Shown: positions 1 to 7,058, counted from the first letter of the stretch. The stretch is 10,538 nucleotides of DNA from an uncultured Eubacteriales bacterium (GCA_902796115.1 CADBNX010000135.1:1-10538); one strand, 5' to 3'. Notes: generated by a model not told the origin, from the sequence alone. Numbers and translations: made by a program.

Positions 1-4
1 TCAT
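1..4 (-). CDS. Probable start of next gene (only ATG plus one base in window)
   Basis: On the minus strand an ATG lies at positions 4-2. It is preceded by a GGAAGGAA ribosome binding site at 18-11 (6-base spacing) and by a well-formed promoter at 30-58. This arrangement suggests that the gene after recF starts here and continues to the left. Only the start codon and the first base of codon 2 (A) are in the window, so the product cannot be named. gyrB often follows recF in bacteria and is a natural guess, but nothing here shows it. Confidence 0.45.
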
Positions 5-29
5 CCCCCGTTCCTTCCGTTTCGATATT

Positions 30-58
30 ATTCTACACGATACTGCCGCGCATTTCAA
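30..58 (-). promoter_or_regulatory. Sigma-A-type promoter downstream of recF
   Basis: Read on the minus strand, a -35 box TTGAAA (58-53, 5 of 6 consensus bases) and a -10 box TAGAAT (35-30, 5 of 6) are separated by exactly 17 bases. Initiation would fall near position 23, giving a leader of about 20 bases that contains the GGAAGGAA ribosome binding site before the ATG at position 4. The gene to the left would then be transcribed independently of the sufC-recF run, or in addition to it. Confidence 0.65.
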
Positions 59-60
59 CT

Positions 61-100
61 GTTTCGGGCGGAAACTTTGCCCATGAAACCGTTTTCGGGC
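61..100 (-). repeat. Three-armed repeat with two alternative hairpins after recF
   Basis: Plus-strand arms are GTTTCGGGC (61-69), GCCCATGAAAC (79-89) and GTTTTCGGGC (91-100). The middle arm can pair with either outer arm, each time with a 2-base AT bulge, so the two hairpins exclude each other. The block starts 5 bases past the recF stop and ends 2 bases before the -35 box of the next promoter. No T-run follows on the minus strand, so it is not a standard intrinsic terminator. It could be a weak terminator, an RNA-stability element or a regulator site with a direct repeat; the sequence does not decide. Confidence 0.5.
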
Positions 101-104
101 ATGT

Positions 105-1202
105 TCACGGGGCAGACAGAGCCGCTTCCGCCTTTCCGGGCGTCACGCGCAGCACGCAGGCCGGCTCCGCGCCGGTCAGATCGCTCAGGTCCGTACAGGT
201 CAGGAAAGTCTGCACGCCGGATACGCCCTTCATCAGCCTGCGCCGGCGTTCCGGATCCAGTTCGCTGAGCACGTCATCCAGCAGCAGCAGCGGGGCTTCC
301 CCCAGCGTCTGCGTCAGGATATCAAAAGCAGACAGCTTCAGACTGAGCGCGGCGGTGCGTACCTGGCCCTGGGAGGCGAAGGCGCGCATTTCCTGTCCGC
401 TCAGGCGCAGGATCAGGTCGTCATGATGCGGCCCGAAGGAGGTCGTCTGCCGCCGGATATCCTCCGCCCGGCTCGCTTCCAGGCCGCGCAGCATCTGCGC
501 CGTCACGTCCCCCTCCGGATCCAGCCGGCTCTGATAGGCGGCGCTGAAACGTTCCCGGTCCTTTCCGCTGATATAGGCATAACGCTCCGCCCCGATGCGG
601 TTCAGTTCTTCCACGAGGTTCCGGCGCTGGCGGACCACTTCTTCCGCGTAGCGGGCCATTTCCTCATCCCACACGGGAAGCTGGCGCAGATCCTCTCCCT
701 TGAGCAGCGCGTTGCGATGGCGCAGCGCGGCGGTATAGCGCTGCAGCGCAAAAAAATACGCGCTGCGGCGCTGGGTGAGCAGCATATCCATGAAACGCCT
801 GCGCTCCTGCGGCACGCCGCGCACCATGGTCAGGTCTTCCGGTGAAAAAATCACGGCGGCGGCGTGTCCGAACAGTTCCCCGATGCGGCCCGCCGTTTTG
901 CCGTTGATCATCACCGTTTTTCTTCTGCCCGCGGCGGCGTCGATCCCCAGCGCGATCTCTTCTTTCCCCGTGCCGCGGATCACACGCATCTGCACGAAAG
1001 CCTGCTCCGCGCCCTCCCGCACCATTTCCCGGTCGTTGGACGTGCGGTGGCTGCGGCCCAGGCAGCACAGATGCACCGCTTCCAGCACATTCGTCTTTCC
1101 GGCGCCGTTTTCACCCACCAGCACCGTGATGCCCTCGGGCGGCTCCAGATTCAGGCTTTCATAGCTGCGAAAGGAGCGCAGCTTCAGTGTTTCAATACGC
1201 AT
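105..1202 (-). CDS. recF: DNA replication and repair protein RecF
   Basis: RecF is an SMC-like ATPase of the RecFOR pathway. It binds DNA at single-strand gaps and helps load RecA. The 365-residue length is normal for the family. Visible motifs are Walker A GENGAGKT (residues 30-37), the family signature around SQGQ (277-280, FASQGQVRTAALSLKLS), Walker B LLLLDD (305-310) and the D-loop SELD (313-316). The N-terminus (MRIETLKLRSFRSY) is typical, which supports the ATG at 1202. The start lies one base past the rlmH stop (TAG-C-ATG), and the only purine-rich stretch, GGAGAG, is about 16 bases upstream. Initiation therefore probably depends on coupling to rlmH translation. In many bacteria recF sits in dnaA-dnaN-recF-gyrB near the origin; here it ends a mixed operon behind rlmH. 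Confidence 0.97.
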   Translation of the reverse strand: MRIETLKLRSFRSYESLNLEPPEGITVLVGENGAGKTNVLEAVHLCCLGRSHRTSNDREMVREGAEQAFVQMRVIRGTGKEEIALGIDAAAGRRKTVMINGKTAGRIGELFGHAAAVIFSPEDLTMVRGVPQERRRFMDMLLTQRRSAYFFALQRYTAALRHRNALLKGEDLRQLPVWDEEMARYAEEVVRQRRNLVEELNRIGAERYAYISGKDRERFSAAYQSRLDPEGDVTAQMLRGLEASRAEDIRRQTTSFGPHHDDLILRLSGQEMRAFASQGQVRTAALSLKLSAFDILTQTLGEAPLLLLDDVLSELDPERRRRLMKGVSGVQTFLTCTDLSDLTGAEPACVLRVTPGKAEAALSAP

Positions 1203-1203
1203 G

Positions 1204-1680
1204 CTATTTGTGATATTTCTCTCCGGCGTTGATTTTCGCGCCGCGGTAGAGCTGCTCCAGCAGCATGACGCGGGCCAGCTGGTGCGGAAAGGTCATCCGG
1301 CTCATGCTCAGCCTCGCGTCCGCGCGCGCGAGCACGTTCTCCCCCAGACCGAGCGAACCGCCGATGACGAACACTTCTCTTCTCCCCGTGTTTTCCCCTT
1401 CGCGCAGAAAAAGCGCGAGCGCTTCACTGCTCATCTGCGGCGCGTCGATGCACAGCGCGGTCACGTGATCCCGGGGGGAAATCCTGCCGAGCAGTTCCTC
1501 CCCTTCCTTCATCACGATCTGCTTCCGGTCCGCGTCCGAAGCGCCCTTCCCCTCCGGCAGGTCCGGAACCTCCTCCGCCTGCACCCTGCCGTAGCGCTGC
1601 AGACGTTTCAGGTATTCTCCCGCGGCTTCCTGCCAGAAGTTCTCTTTCAGTTTTCCCACGCACAGGATCAGCGCGTTCAT
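1204..1680 (-). CDS. rlmH: 23S rRNA (pseudouridine-1915-N3) methyltransferase RlmH
   Basis: RlmH is a SPOUT-class, SAM-dependent methyltransferase. It methylates pseudouridine 1915 in helix 69 of 23S rRNA, acting as a homodimer on assembled 70S ribosomes. The 158-residue length is the family norm. The SAM-binding trefoil loop is seen as IGGSLGLG (106-113), followed by the diagnostic C-terminal segment FPHQLARVMLLEQLYR (131-146) and the terminal YHK (156-158). The ATG at 1680 overlaps the stop of the HAD gene by four bases (ATGA), so the two are probably translationally coupled. The recF start follows after a 1-base gap. The gene was formerly known as ybeA or orfX; I see nothing unusual in the protein. 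Confidence 0.97.
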   Translation of the reverse strand: MNALILCVGKLKENFWQEAAGEYLKRLQRYGRVQAEEVPDLPEGKGASDADRKQIVMKEGEELLGRISPRDHVTALCIDAPQMSSEALALFLREGENTGRREVFVIGGSLGLGENVLARADARLSMSRMTFPHQLARVMLLEQLYRGAKINAGEKYHK

Positions 1681-2327
1681 GCGTCAAGCAGCGGCACCGC
1701 GTCCGCCAGGGAAGGAAGCACGGCATCCGTATAGGGCGCAAGCGCTTCCGTCCACGGAATCAGGTCCGGCACCATCACAACCGTGGCTCCGCTCGCCCTG
1801 CCCGCCTTCAGCCCGTTCGGGGAATCCTCCAGCACAAGACAGTTCCGGATATCCGCGCCTGCCTTCCGGGCCGCGGCGAGAAACATATCCGGGTTCGGTT
1901 TTGAAGGCAGATGATCGTCCCCGGAAACGATATCCCGGAAATACGCCCGCACGCCCGCCTTTTCCAGGTATACATCCGCGATCCTTCCCGGGCTCGAGGT
2001 GGCCAGCACACAGGGGATCCCCCTTTCCCGAAGCACGTCCAGCAGGGTCATTGCCCCCGGCTTGAGCGGGATTTTTCCTTCCTGCGCCAGCTGCGTCATC
2101 CGGGCTGTAAAGCGTGAGAGGAATGCCTCACAGTCAAAGGAAGGCTCTTTTGCCTCATAGATCCGCTTCAGTCCTTCCCGCGTGATCCCCAGCGTTTTGA
2201 GCACGTCCTCCTCCGTCAGACAGTACCCCATTTCCCGGGATACGGCAAGGGACACCTGCACGCCGACGCGCTCGCTGTCCATCAGCAGCCCGTCCATATC
2301 AAAAAGCACCGCCTGTATCTTTCCCAT
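1677..2327 (-). CDS. HAD-superfamily phosphatase, beta-phosphoglucomutase-like
   Basis: A 216-residue haloacid-dehalogenase hydrolase of subfamily IA with a cap domain. Motif I is DMDGLLMDS (10-18; nucleophile D10, acid/base D12), motif II is ATSS (109-112), motif III is K143 in SKPNPDMF and motif IV is LEDSPNG (166-172). The DxDGxxxDS and LEDSxxG patterns are shared by beta-phosphoglucomutase-like enzymes and small sugar or nucleotide phosphatases. The substrate cannot be read from sequence. I chose the ATG at 2327 because a TGAGGAG ribosome binding site sits about 6 bases before it and shares its TGA with the LCP stop codon. A TTG six codons upstream keeps the frame open but is inside the LCP gene. 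The 3' end overlaps rlmH by ATGA. Confidence 0.9.
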   Translation of the reverse strand: MGKIQAVLFDMDGLLMDSERVGVQVSLAVSREMGYCLTEEDVLKTLGITREGLKRIYEAKEPSFDCEAFLSRFTARMTQLAQEGKIPLKPGAMTLLDVLRERGIPCVLATSSPGRIADVYLEKAGVRAYFRDIVSGDDHLPSKPNPDMFLAAARKAGADIRNCLVLEDSPNGLKAGRASGATVVMVPDLIPWTEALAPYTDAVLPSLADAVPLLDA

Positions 2328-2337
2328 ATTCCGCTCC

Positions 2338-3303
2338 TCAGTCAATCACGGCGAAGCTCGTGCCGAACAGGAAATCGTGCAGCGCCTCGCGGTTTTCCGG
2401 ATAATCGATCTGCTGGGTCGCCATGCCGGATACGGGCAGCAGCTTATAGGTGCCGTCGATGGGCATCCGGATGCTTTCCACAGGCGTGCCGCGCAGGTTC
2501 ATCGCGATCGTGAGCGCCTCCATGAAATCCGCCGTTGTCATATTGGTCATGGTGATGTTGTTCAGCACCGCGTCCATCAGATCCATCGCCTCGTCGTAGG
2601 TAACGTCCTTCAGTGAATCGGCGATGGTCGTCAGCACCGTACGCACGCGTTCCGTCCGGCCCAGATCCTGCGTGGCGCCGGATACGGTCGCCACCTTGCG
2701 GATGCGCATGTACAATACCGCCGCGTGTCCGGCCAGACGGTAAGTCCCGGCCCCGCCGAGCGCCGGCTCGGTCGATGCAGCGCCCAGGTGAAAGCTTTGC
2801 AGCCGCGCCGCTTCGCGCGCTTTCAGGTAAACGCTCACCCCGCCGACCGCGTCCACGATGCGCTCCACCTGTCCGAAATGCACCACGATGTATTTTTCGA
2901 TCGGAATGTCAAAATGAGTGGATATCGTGTCAACCAGCATTTCCACTGCCGCACGGTTCTGGCCGAAAAGCCGTACGATATTATTGATCCGTCCGAATTT
3001 TCCGTCCGGCCGCTGAATCAGCATATCCCGGATAAAGGAGGTCAGCATCACGCGCTGCGCGATGGTATCCACCGTCACCAGCACCAGTCCGTCCGTCCAC
3101 CGGTCGATCTTGTCCGGGTTCACTTCCCAGTCGTCGCAGCAGATCAGCATATAATGCTTGATTCCCTCCGGCGTCGGTGTCAGATCCTCTTTCGCGATCA
3201 CCGGGATCGGCGCGGGGGTTTCGGTCGTATAATACTCCGCGAACGCCGGCAGACAGCAGGCAAGCAGCAGGATCACCGCGGTCAGCGCACAGAATTTCTT
3301 CAT
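2338..3303 (-). CDS. LytR-CpsA-Psr (LCP) family protein, exported
   Basis: LCP enzymes move polyprenyl-linked wall polymers (teichoic acids, capsule or other glycans) onto peptidoglycan outside the membrane. The domain is complete: D71 in RWTDGLVLVTVD, catalytic-region R92-D93 in SFIRDM, GRINN (104-108), the segment around VDAVGGVSVYL (150-160), and the C-terminal arginine cluster R200/R202 (YMRIRK) and DLGRTERVR (213-221). The N-terminus is a short basic, hydrophobic export signal (1-22). It has both a possible lipobox (LLAC, C16) and a possible signal-peptidase I site (AFA before E23), whereas most LCP proteins have an uncleaved transmembrane anchor. A Pro/Thr linker (about 27-46) precedes the domain. 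The ATG at 3303 overlaps the dCMP deaminase stop by four bases. The polymer it handles is unknown. Confidence 0.9.
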   Translation of the reverse strand: MKKFCALTAVILLLACCLPAFAEYYTTETPAPIPVIAKEDLTPTPEGIKHYMLICCDDWEVNPDKIDRWTDGLVLVTVDTIAQRVMLTSFIRDMLIQRPDGKFGRINNIVRLFGQNRAAVEMLVDTISTHFDIPIEKYIVVHFGQVERIVDAVGGVSVYLKAREAARLQSFHLGAASTEPALGGAGTYRLAGHAAVLYMRIRKVATVSGATQDLGRTERVRTVLTTIADSLKDVTYDEAMDLMDAVLNNITMTNMTTADFMEALTIAMNLRGTPVESIRMPIDGTYKLLPVSGMATQQIDYPENREALHDFLFGTSFAVID

Positions 3304-3767
3304 TCCTTTTCCGTCCTTTCACCCTCATCCGGGTATTTTTCGAGGATCACGCCGCTCTCACGGAAAAACTCAAGCGAGAACGCGTCCGGATATCCCTGCT
3401 CGTACACCACCCGCCGGATCCCGGAATTGACGATCATTTTCGCGCATACGCTGCAGGGCTGATGGGTACAGTACAGTGTTGCGCCGTCAATGGAAATACC
3501 CAGTTTTGCCGCCTGCAGGATCGCGTTCTGCTCCGCGTGCGCGGCATAGCACAGTTCCGCCCGGGTACCGCTCGGAATATTCATTTTCTGCCGCATGCAT
3601 TCGCCCTTTTCGACGCAGGTTTTCATGCCCGCCGGCGCGCCGTTGTAGCCCGTTGTCATGATGCGCTTGTCCTTCACAATCACGGAACCGATCTGCCTGC
3701 GCACACAGGAGGACCAGGTCGCGGTCAGGCGGCACATTTCCATAAAGCGATGATCCCATTTATTCAT
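3300..3767 (-). CDS. dCMP deaminase (ComEB-type zinc cytidylate deaminase)
   Basis: Deaminates dCMP to dUMP, the substrate of thymidylate synthase, in the cytoplasm. The 155 residues hold the zinc and catalytic motifs HAEQNAI (H77, proton-shuttling E79) and QPCSVC (C105, C108). Also present are the nucleotide-binding GYNGAP (40-45) and the cysteine-rich insertion around residues 51-57 (CVEKGEC) seen in clostridial and phage dCMP deaminases. The competence name comEB belongs to the Bacillus homologue; a competence role is not implied. The ATG at 3767 has GGGAGG seven bases upstream. The gene follows the MTA/SAH nucleosidase after 30 bases and overlaps the LCP gene by ATGA. The family's dCTP/dTTP allosteric control is known for other members and cannot be judged here. 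Confidence 0.93.
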   Translation of the reverse strand: MNKWDHRFMEMCRLTATWSSCVRRQIGSVIVKDKRIMTTGYNGAPAGMKTCVEKGECMRQKMNIPSGTRAELCYAAHAEQNAILQAAKLGISIDGATLYCTHQPCSVCAKMIVNSGIRRVVYEQGYPDAFSLEFFRESGVILEKYPDEGERTEKE

Positions 3768-3797
3768 TCCGTTTCCTCCCGTCAGCCGGAAAAGCCG

Positions 3798-4490
3798 TCA
3801 CGCCTCCGGCATATCCGCCAAAAAAGCGCGCAGCAGTTTCGCGCCTGCCTCGCACGCGCGTCCCGCGTTCACCGCGTATTCGTTCCCATCCCCGTACAGG
3901 GTATCGGAAATACAGCGGTACGCCGCGTAGGGCACGCCCATTTCATATGCCGTCTGGGCGATCGCGGCACCCTCCATATCGCATGCCGAGGCATGAAAGA
4001 GGGTGTGCAGTTCTTTCTTTTCCTCCACACGCTCGATGAAGCGGTCCCCGGTCGCGATATTGCCGGAAAAGCAGCGTATGCCGCAGCGTTCCGCGGCCGC
4101 GCGCAGCCGTCCGGCCGCATCCCGGTCACAGGGCAGTTCCACCAGATTGATGCCGCTGATCATGCCGCGCGGATCCCCCAGCGGCGAGGTGTCCATATCG
4201 TGCTGCACCGCCGCGTCCGCCACCACGGCGTCCGCGATGGCCGCTTCCCCGATCAGCGCGCCGGCCACCCCGATATTGAGCAGCAGTTTCAAAGGATACC
4301 GCAGCAGCATGGCCTGCGCGCACAGCGCGGCGTGCACCTTGCCGATGCCGCAGAGCGCCAGCGCGGTCTTTTTGCCGCAGAGCGTTCCTTCCCATATCGT
4401 GCTGAAGCCGACTTTTCTTTCCGTCACATCCGTCATTTCACGCCGCAGCGCGTCCACCTCGGACGGCATGGCTCCGATGATTCCGATCAT
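3798..4490 (-). CDS. mtnN: 5'-methylthioadenosine/S-adenosylhomocysteine nucleosidase
   Basis: Hydrolyses the N-glycosidic bond of methylthioadenosine, S-adenosylhomocysteine and often 5'-deoxyadenosine. This releases adenine and a thioribose sugar, recycling by-products of SAM-using enzymes. The 230-residue length is typical. Visible motifs are the N-terminal GIIGAMPSEV with E11 in the catalytic position, the strand NIGVAGAL (72-79), SGNIATGD (142-149), DMEGAAIAQ with substrate-binding E173 (171-179) and ISD with catalytic D196 (194-196). The ATG at 4490 overlaps the stop of the dipeptidase gene by four bases (ATGA), so the two are likely translated in a coupled way. The metabolic link to the dipeptidase is not obvious. 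SAM-dependent RlmH in the same run would produce SAH, but so would many other enzymes. Confidence 0.94.
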   Translation of the reverse strand: MIGIIGAMPSEVDALRREMTDVTERKVGFSTIWEGTLCGKKTALALCGIGKVHAALCAQAMLLRYPLKLLLNIGVAGALIGEAAIADAVVADAAVQHDMDTSPLGDPRGMISGINLVELPCDRDAAGRLRAAAERCGIRCFSGNIATGDRFIERVEEKKELHTLFHASACDMEGAAIAQTAYEMGVPYAAYRCISDTLYGDGNEYAVNAGRACEAGAKLLRAFLADMPEA

Positions 4491-5383
4491 GCGATCCTCT
4501 CCCAGTAGCGCAGCAGGTTCTCCCCGGCGATCCCCCGCGCGGTTTCTTCCCCGAAGCGTTCGCGCATCGCGTCCGCCAGTGCAGGCAGATCGCCCGGATG
4601 CTTCAGGCCCTCCGGCGCGGAGGTGATGCCGTCAAAATCGCTGCCGAAGCCGATTTTTCCCTCCCCGCCGCAAGCCATCATATGTTCCATATGCGCCAGT
4701 ACGTCCGATATGGACGCGGGTCCGGCTGCTTTCAGGAATGCCGTGTAGAAATTCACGCCCACATAGCCGCCCGCGGCAAATATATGCCGCAGCTGCTCAT
4801 CATTCAGGTTGCGCGACACGTCGCACAGCGCCCTGCAGCAGCTGTGGCTCGCAAGCGGCACAACGCCCATTTCGAGCAGATCCTCCACTCCGCGCGCGTT
4901 CAGGTGGGACACATCCACGGCGATCTTCTTTCTCTGCATCGCGCGTACGGCTTCCCGCCCGAAAGGCGTCAGCCCCCGCTCCTGATCGCCGCAGTGGGGT
5001 TCCGCGACGCAGTTGGGATAATTCCACGTCAGCGCGGCCATGCGCACGCCGATCTCCTCCCAGTGATCCAGCACTTCCATCCCGCGCGAAAGCAGATCGC
5101 ATCCCTCCACGGACAGCATGATCCGGCTCTCTCCTTCCACGGCCTCCAGCGGAGACAATACCTGTTTCATGCCGGTATTCTTTTTCCATCGCGCGAGGGC
5201 GCGCTCCATCCGGGGAAAGAACGTTTCGATCTCTCCGATCTCGGAAGAATCGCCCACGAACATCGCCATCGTCTGCAGACTGACACCGCCGGTCCGGAGT
5301 CGTTCCGGAGTCACGTCCCTTTTTTTGCGCGGGTGCTTTGCCATACGGTACAGCGTGTCGCAATGCGTATCACAAATCAGCAT
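4487..5383 (-). CDS. Membrane dipeptidase (peptidase family M19)
   Basis: A zinc-dependent dipeptidase of the renal dipeptidase family; bacterial members cleave dipeptides, including those with a D-residue at the C-terminus. The metal ligands appear conserved: H7 and D9 in DTHCDT, bridging E93 in SVEGCD, H160 in DVSH, H180 in ASHS, and D249 in GFGSDFDG near the C-terminus. At 298 residues it is near the usual bacterial size. There is no signal peptide, so it is probably cytoplasmic despite the family name. The ATG at 5383 has AAAGGAG about six bases upstream. A role in recycling peptidoglycan or dietary peptides is inference. It follows a 46-base gap after the VanZ-like gene, the widest in the run, and overlaps the nucleosidase gene. 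Confidence 0.93.
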   Translation of the reverse strand: MLICDTHCDTLYRMAKHPRKKRDVTPERLRTGGVSLQTMAMFVGDSSEIGEIETFFPRMERALARWKKNTGMKQVLSPLEAVEGESRIMLSVEGCDLLSRGMEVLDHWEEIGVRMAALTWNYPNCVAEPHCGDQERGLTPFGREAVRAMQRKKIAVDVSHLNARGVEDLLEMGVVPLASHSCCRALCDVSRNLNDEQLRHIFAAGGYVGVNFYTAFLKAAGPASISDVLAHMEHMMACGGEGKIGFGSDFDGITSAPEGLKHPGDLPALADAMRERFGEETARGIAGENLLRYWERIA

Positions 5384-5429
5384 ATCTTTCTCCTTTGTCC
5401 ATGCCCGCTTTCCGCCGCCCGGGATCGTT

Positions 5430-6005
5430 TCACCCGTGCCGCGGCGGAGGGCTGTTTTCCGGATCCGGTGCGGCCGTATAGGACGCGTGCGCCGTTTTCT
5501 TCGGCCGGTGTCCGCGCGGGCGGGCGTGCTCCCGGATATACAGCACGGAAAGCGCGCTCATCATCACCGCGAGCGCACCGAGCATCGATCCCGAAAAATC
5601 GATCAGCATATCCTTCACCATCATAGCCCGGCCGTTCGCGAACAGCTGATGCGCCTCGTCCGCGCAGGATGTCGCGGCACACAGGATCACGCACAGGAAA
5701 AACCGCCGCGGCAGAGGCCCCCGAAGTGCCAGGAACGCACCGCACAGGAGGGCGCCAAGCGCGCCAAATTCCGCCATGTGCGCCAGTTTGCGCACCGGAT
5801 TGTGCAGCAGGTTCACCGCATCCGCGGTCTGCGCCTTCGTCGCCGCTTCCATGTATTCCGGATTGATCGCCTCGCTCAGGGTCAGCGTCACCTCGGTGCT
5901 CACCTTCGAGGAAGCGTCCGCGTCCTGTCCCGACAGGAAAAAAATCAGATAAATCTGGCAGGCGGACAGCAGAAACAGAATCACGGCCAAAGCTTTTCTT
6001 GCCAC
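5430..6005 (-). CDS. VanZ-like integral membrane protein
   Basis: A 191-residue membrane protein with the VanZ-like family pattern. It has an N-terminal helix (5-24) followed by the extracytoplasmic-type motif FFLSGQDADASS (22-33). Next come RKLAHMAEFGALG (72-84) leading into a second helix, a third helix (about 102-115), DEAHQLFANGR (116-126) and a last helix (about 132-157). VanZ itself gives low-level teicoplanin resistance; the general function of the family is poorly defined and probably concerns the envelope. The C-terminal 30 or so residues are basic, then Pro-rich, and look disordered. The start is GTG at 6005, supported by GGGGAGG about six bases upstream, and lies 14 bases after the aldo/keto reductase stop. 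No antibiotic-resistance role should be assumed, since no vanA-type cluster is present. Confidence 0.85.
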   Translation of the reverse strand: MARKALAVILFLLSACQIYLIFFLSGQDADASSKVSTEVTLTLSEAINPEYMEAATKAQTADAVNLLHNPVRKLAHMAEFGALGALLCGAFLALRGPLPRRFFLCVILCAATSCADEAHQLFANGRAMMVKDMLIDFSGSMLGALAVMMSALSVLYIREHARPRGHRPKKTAHASYTAAPDPENSPPPRHG

Positions 6006-6019
6006 CGGAATCCTCCCCG

Positions 6020-7048
6020 TCAGGTGACGGATACTTCTCCGCTGAGCACGCGGCGGTAATCCTCAAGGTTTTTCCTGAGCAGCGGCCGTATCCTGAGGCC
6101 GTAGGGGCATTTTGCCTCGCACCCGCCGCAGTCCAGACAGCCGTCGATCATTTCCATTTTCCGCTGCCACCCTTTGCTCAGCCAGGAAGCGGACGGCGAG
6201 CGCCGCAGCATCAGGGACATCCGCGCGCAGTTGTTGATTTCGATGCCGGCCGGGCAGGGCATACAGTATCCGCAGCCGCGGCAGAAATCCCCGCAGAGCT
6301 CTTCCCGGTCCTTCGCGATCACCCGTTCCGCCTCGGCGTCCATTTCAGGCGGCTGCCGGATATAGGAAAGAAACTCCTCCAGTTCGTGCATGTGCTGGAT
6401 GCCCCAGATGGGCAGAACGCCTTCCTGGCCATTCATGAAGGCACAGGCGGCGCGCGCGTCCCGAATCAGCCCGCCGGAGAGCGCTTTCATCGCGATAAAG
6501 CCCATATCCTTTTCACGGCACAGCCGCACAAGCTTCGCTTCCTGTTCACCCGAAAGATAGCTGAAGGGGAACTGCAGGGTGTCGTACAGCCCGCTTTCGG
6601 TCGCTTCCTCCGCCACGCGCAGGCGGTGGTTCGTGATGCCGATGTGCAGGATCTTTCCCTGCTTCTTTGCTTCCAGCATCGCTTCATACAATCCGCTCCC
6701 ATCCCCGGGTTTCGGGCAGAAGGACGGGTTGTGGAGCTGGTACACGTCGATATAATCCGTTTTCAGGGTCCGCAGGGAAGTATGCAGGTCCTTCCAGAAC
6801 CCTTCCGCATTCTGCGCCGCGGTTTTTGTCGCGATAAACAGATTGTCCCTGCATCCGGAGAAGGCCGCCCCGAGCTTTTCCTCACTGTCCGAATATGCGC
6901 GGGCCGTGTCAAAATAATTCATGCCTCCGTCCAGCGCGCGGTGCAGGATGCGTACCGCGTCTTCCAGGCTCCTGCGCTGCAGCGGCAGCGCGCCGAAGGC
7001 GTTCTTTTCCGCTTCGATACCGGTTTTTCCAAGTCTGATTTTCTCCAT
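6020..7048 (-). CDS. Aldo/keto reductase with two C-terminal 4Fe-4S motifs
   Basis: A 342-residue fusion. An aldo/keto reductase barrel carries the full catalytic tetrad: D47 in YFDTARAY, Y52, K75 in ATK and H106 in YQLH. A ferredoxin-like tail has two cysteine motifs, C256-C259-C262-C265 (CRGCGYCMPCPAGI) and C304-C307-C310-C314 (CLDCGGCEAKCPYGL). Such fusions are common in anaerobic Clostridia and are annotated as oxidoreductases; the electron donor may be reduced ferredoxin or flavin rather than NADPH alone. The substrate is unknown. The ATG at 7048 has a strong AGGAGGTG site whose first bases overlap the TAG stop of the upstream sufB-like gene. Its place directly behind the Fe-S assembly genes suggests it is co-expressed with the machinery that builds its clusters, which is inference. 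Confidence 0.93.
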   Translation of the reverse strand: MEKIRLGKTGIEAEKNAFGALPLQRRSLEDAVRILHRALDGGMNYFDTARAYSDSEEKLGAAFSGCRDNLFIATKTAAQNAEGFWKDLHTSLRTLKTDYIDVYQLHNPSFCPKPGDGSGLYEAMLEAKKQGKILHIGITNHRLRVAEEATESGLYDTLQFPFSYLSGEQEAKLVRLCREKDMGFIAMKALSGGLIRDARAACAFMNGQEGVLPIWGIQHMHELEEFLSYIRQPPEMDAEAERVIAKDREELCGDFCRGCGYCMPCPAGIEINNCARMSLMLRRSPSASWLSKGWQRKMEMIDGCLDCGGCEAKCPYGLRIRPLLRKNLEDYRRVLSGEVSVT

Positions 7049-7058
7049 CGCGCACCTC

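Noticed and set aside
2328..2345. Upstream TTG start for the HAD phosphatase adding six residues
   Set aside because: It would overlap the LCP gene and precede the clear TGAGGAG site. The ATG at 2327 gives the normal short lead-in to motif I.
3177..4508. A 443-codon open frame on the plus strand across the LCP, dCMP deaminase and nucleosidase genes
   Set aside because: It is antisense to three well-identified genes, has a His/Arg-rich composition typical of shadow frames, and shows no domain.
5384..5429. Possible terminator or promoter in the largest intra-run gap
   Set aside because: The gap is GC-rich, with no stable hairpin followed by a T-run and no -35/-10 pair. It holds only the dipeptidase ribosome binding site.
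4598..5626. A 342-codon plus-strand open frame opposite the dipeptidase and VanZ-like genes
   Set aside because: Shadow of coding sequence on the other strand. The dipeptidase metal ligands and the VanZ motifs confirm the minus-strand frames.
5430..6005. Glycopeptide-resistance gene vanZ
   Set aside because: The protein has the VanZ-like family motifs, but no vanHAX or vanRS genes are nearby. The family is widespread in Clostridia without resistance.
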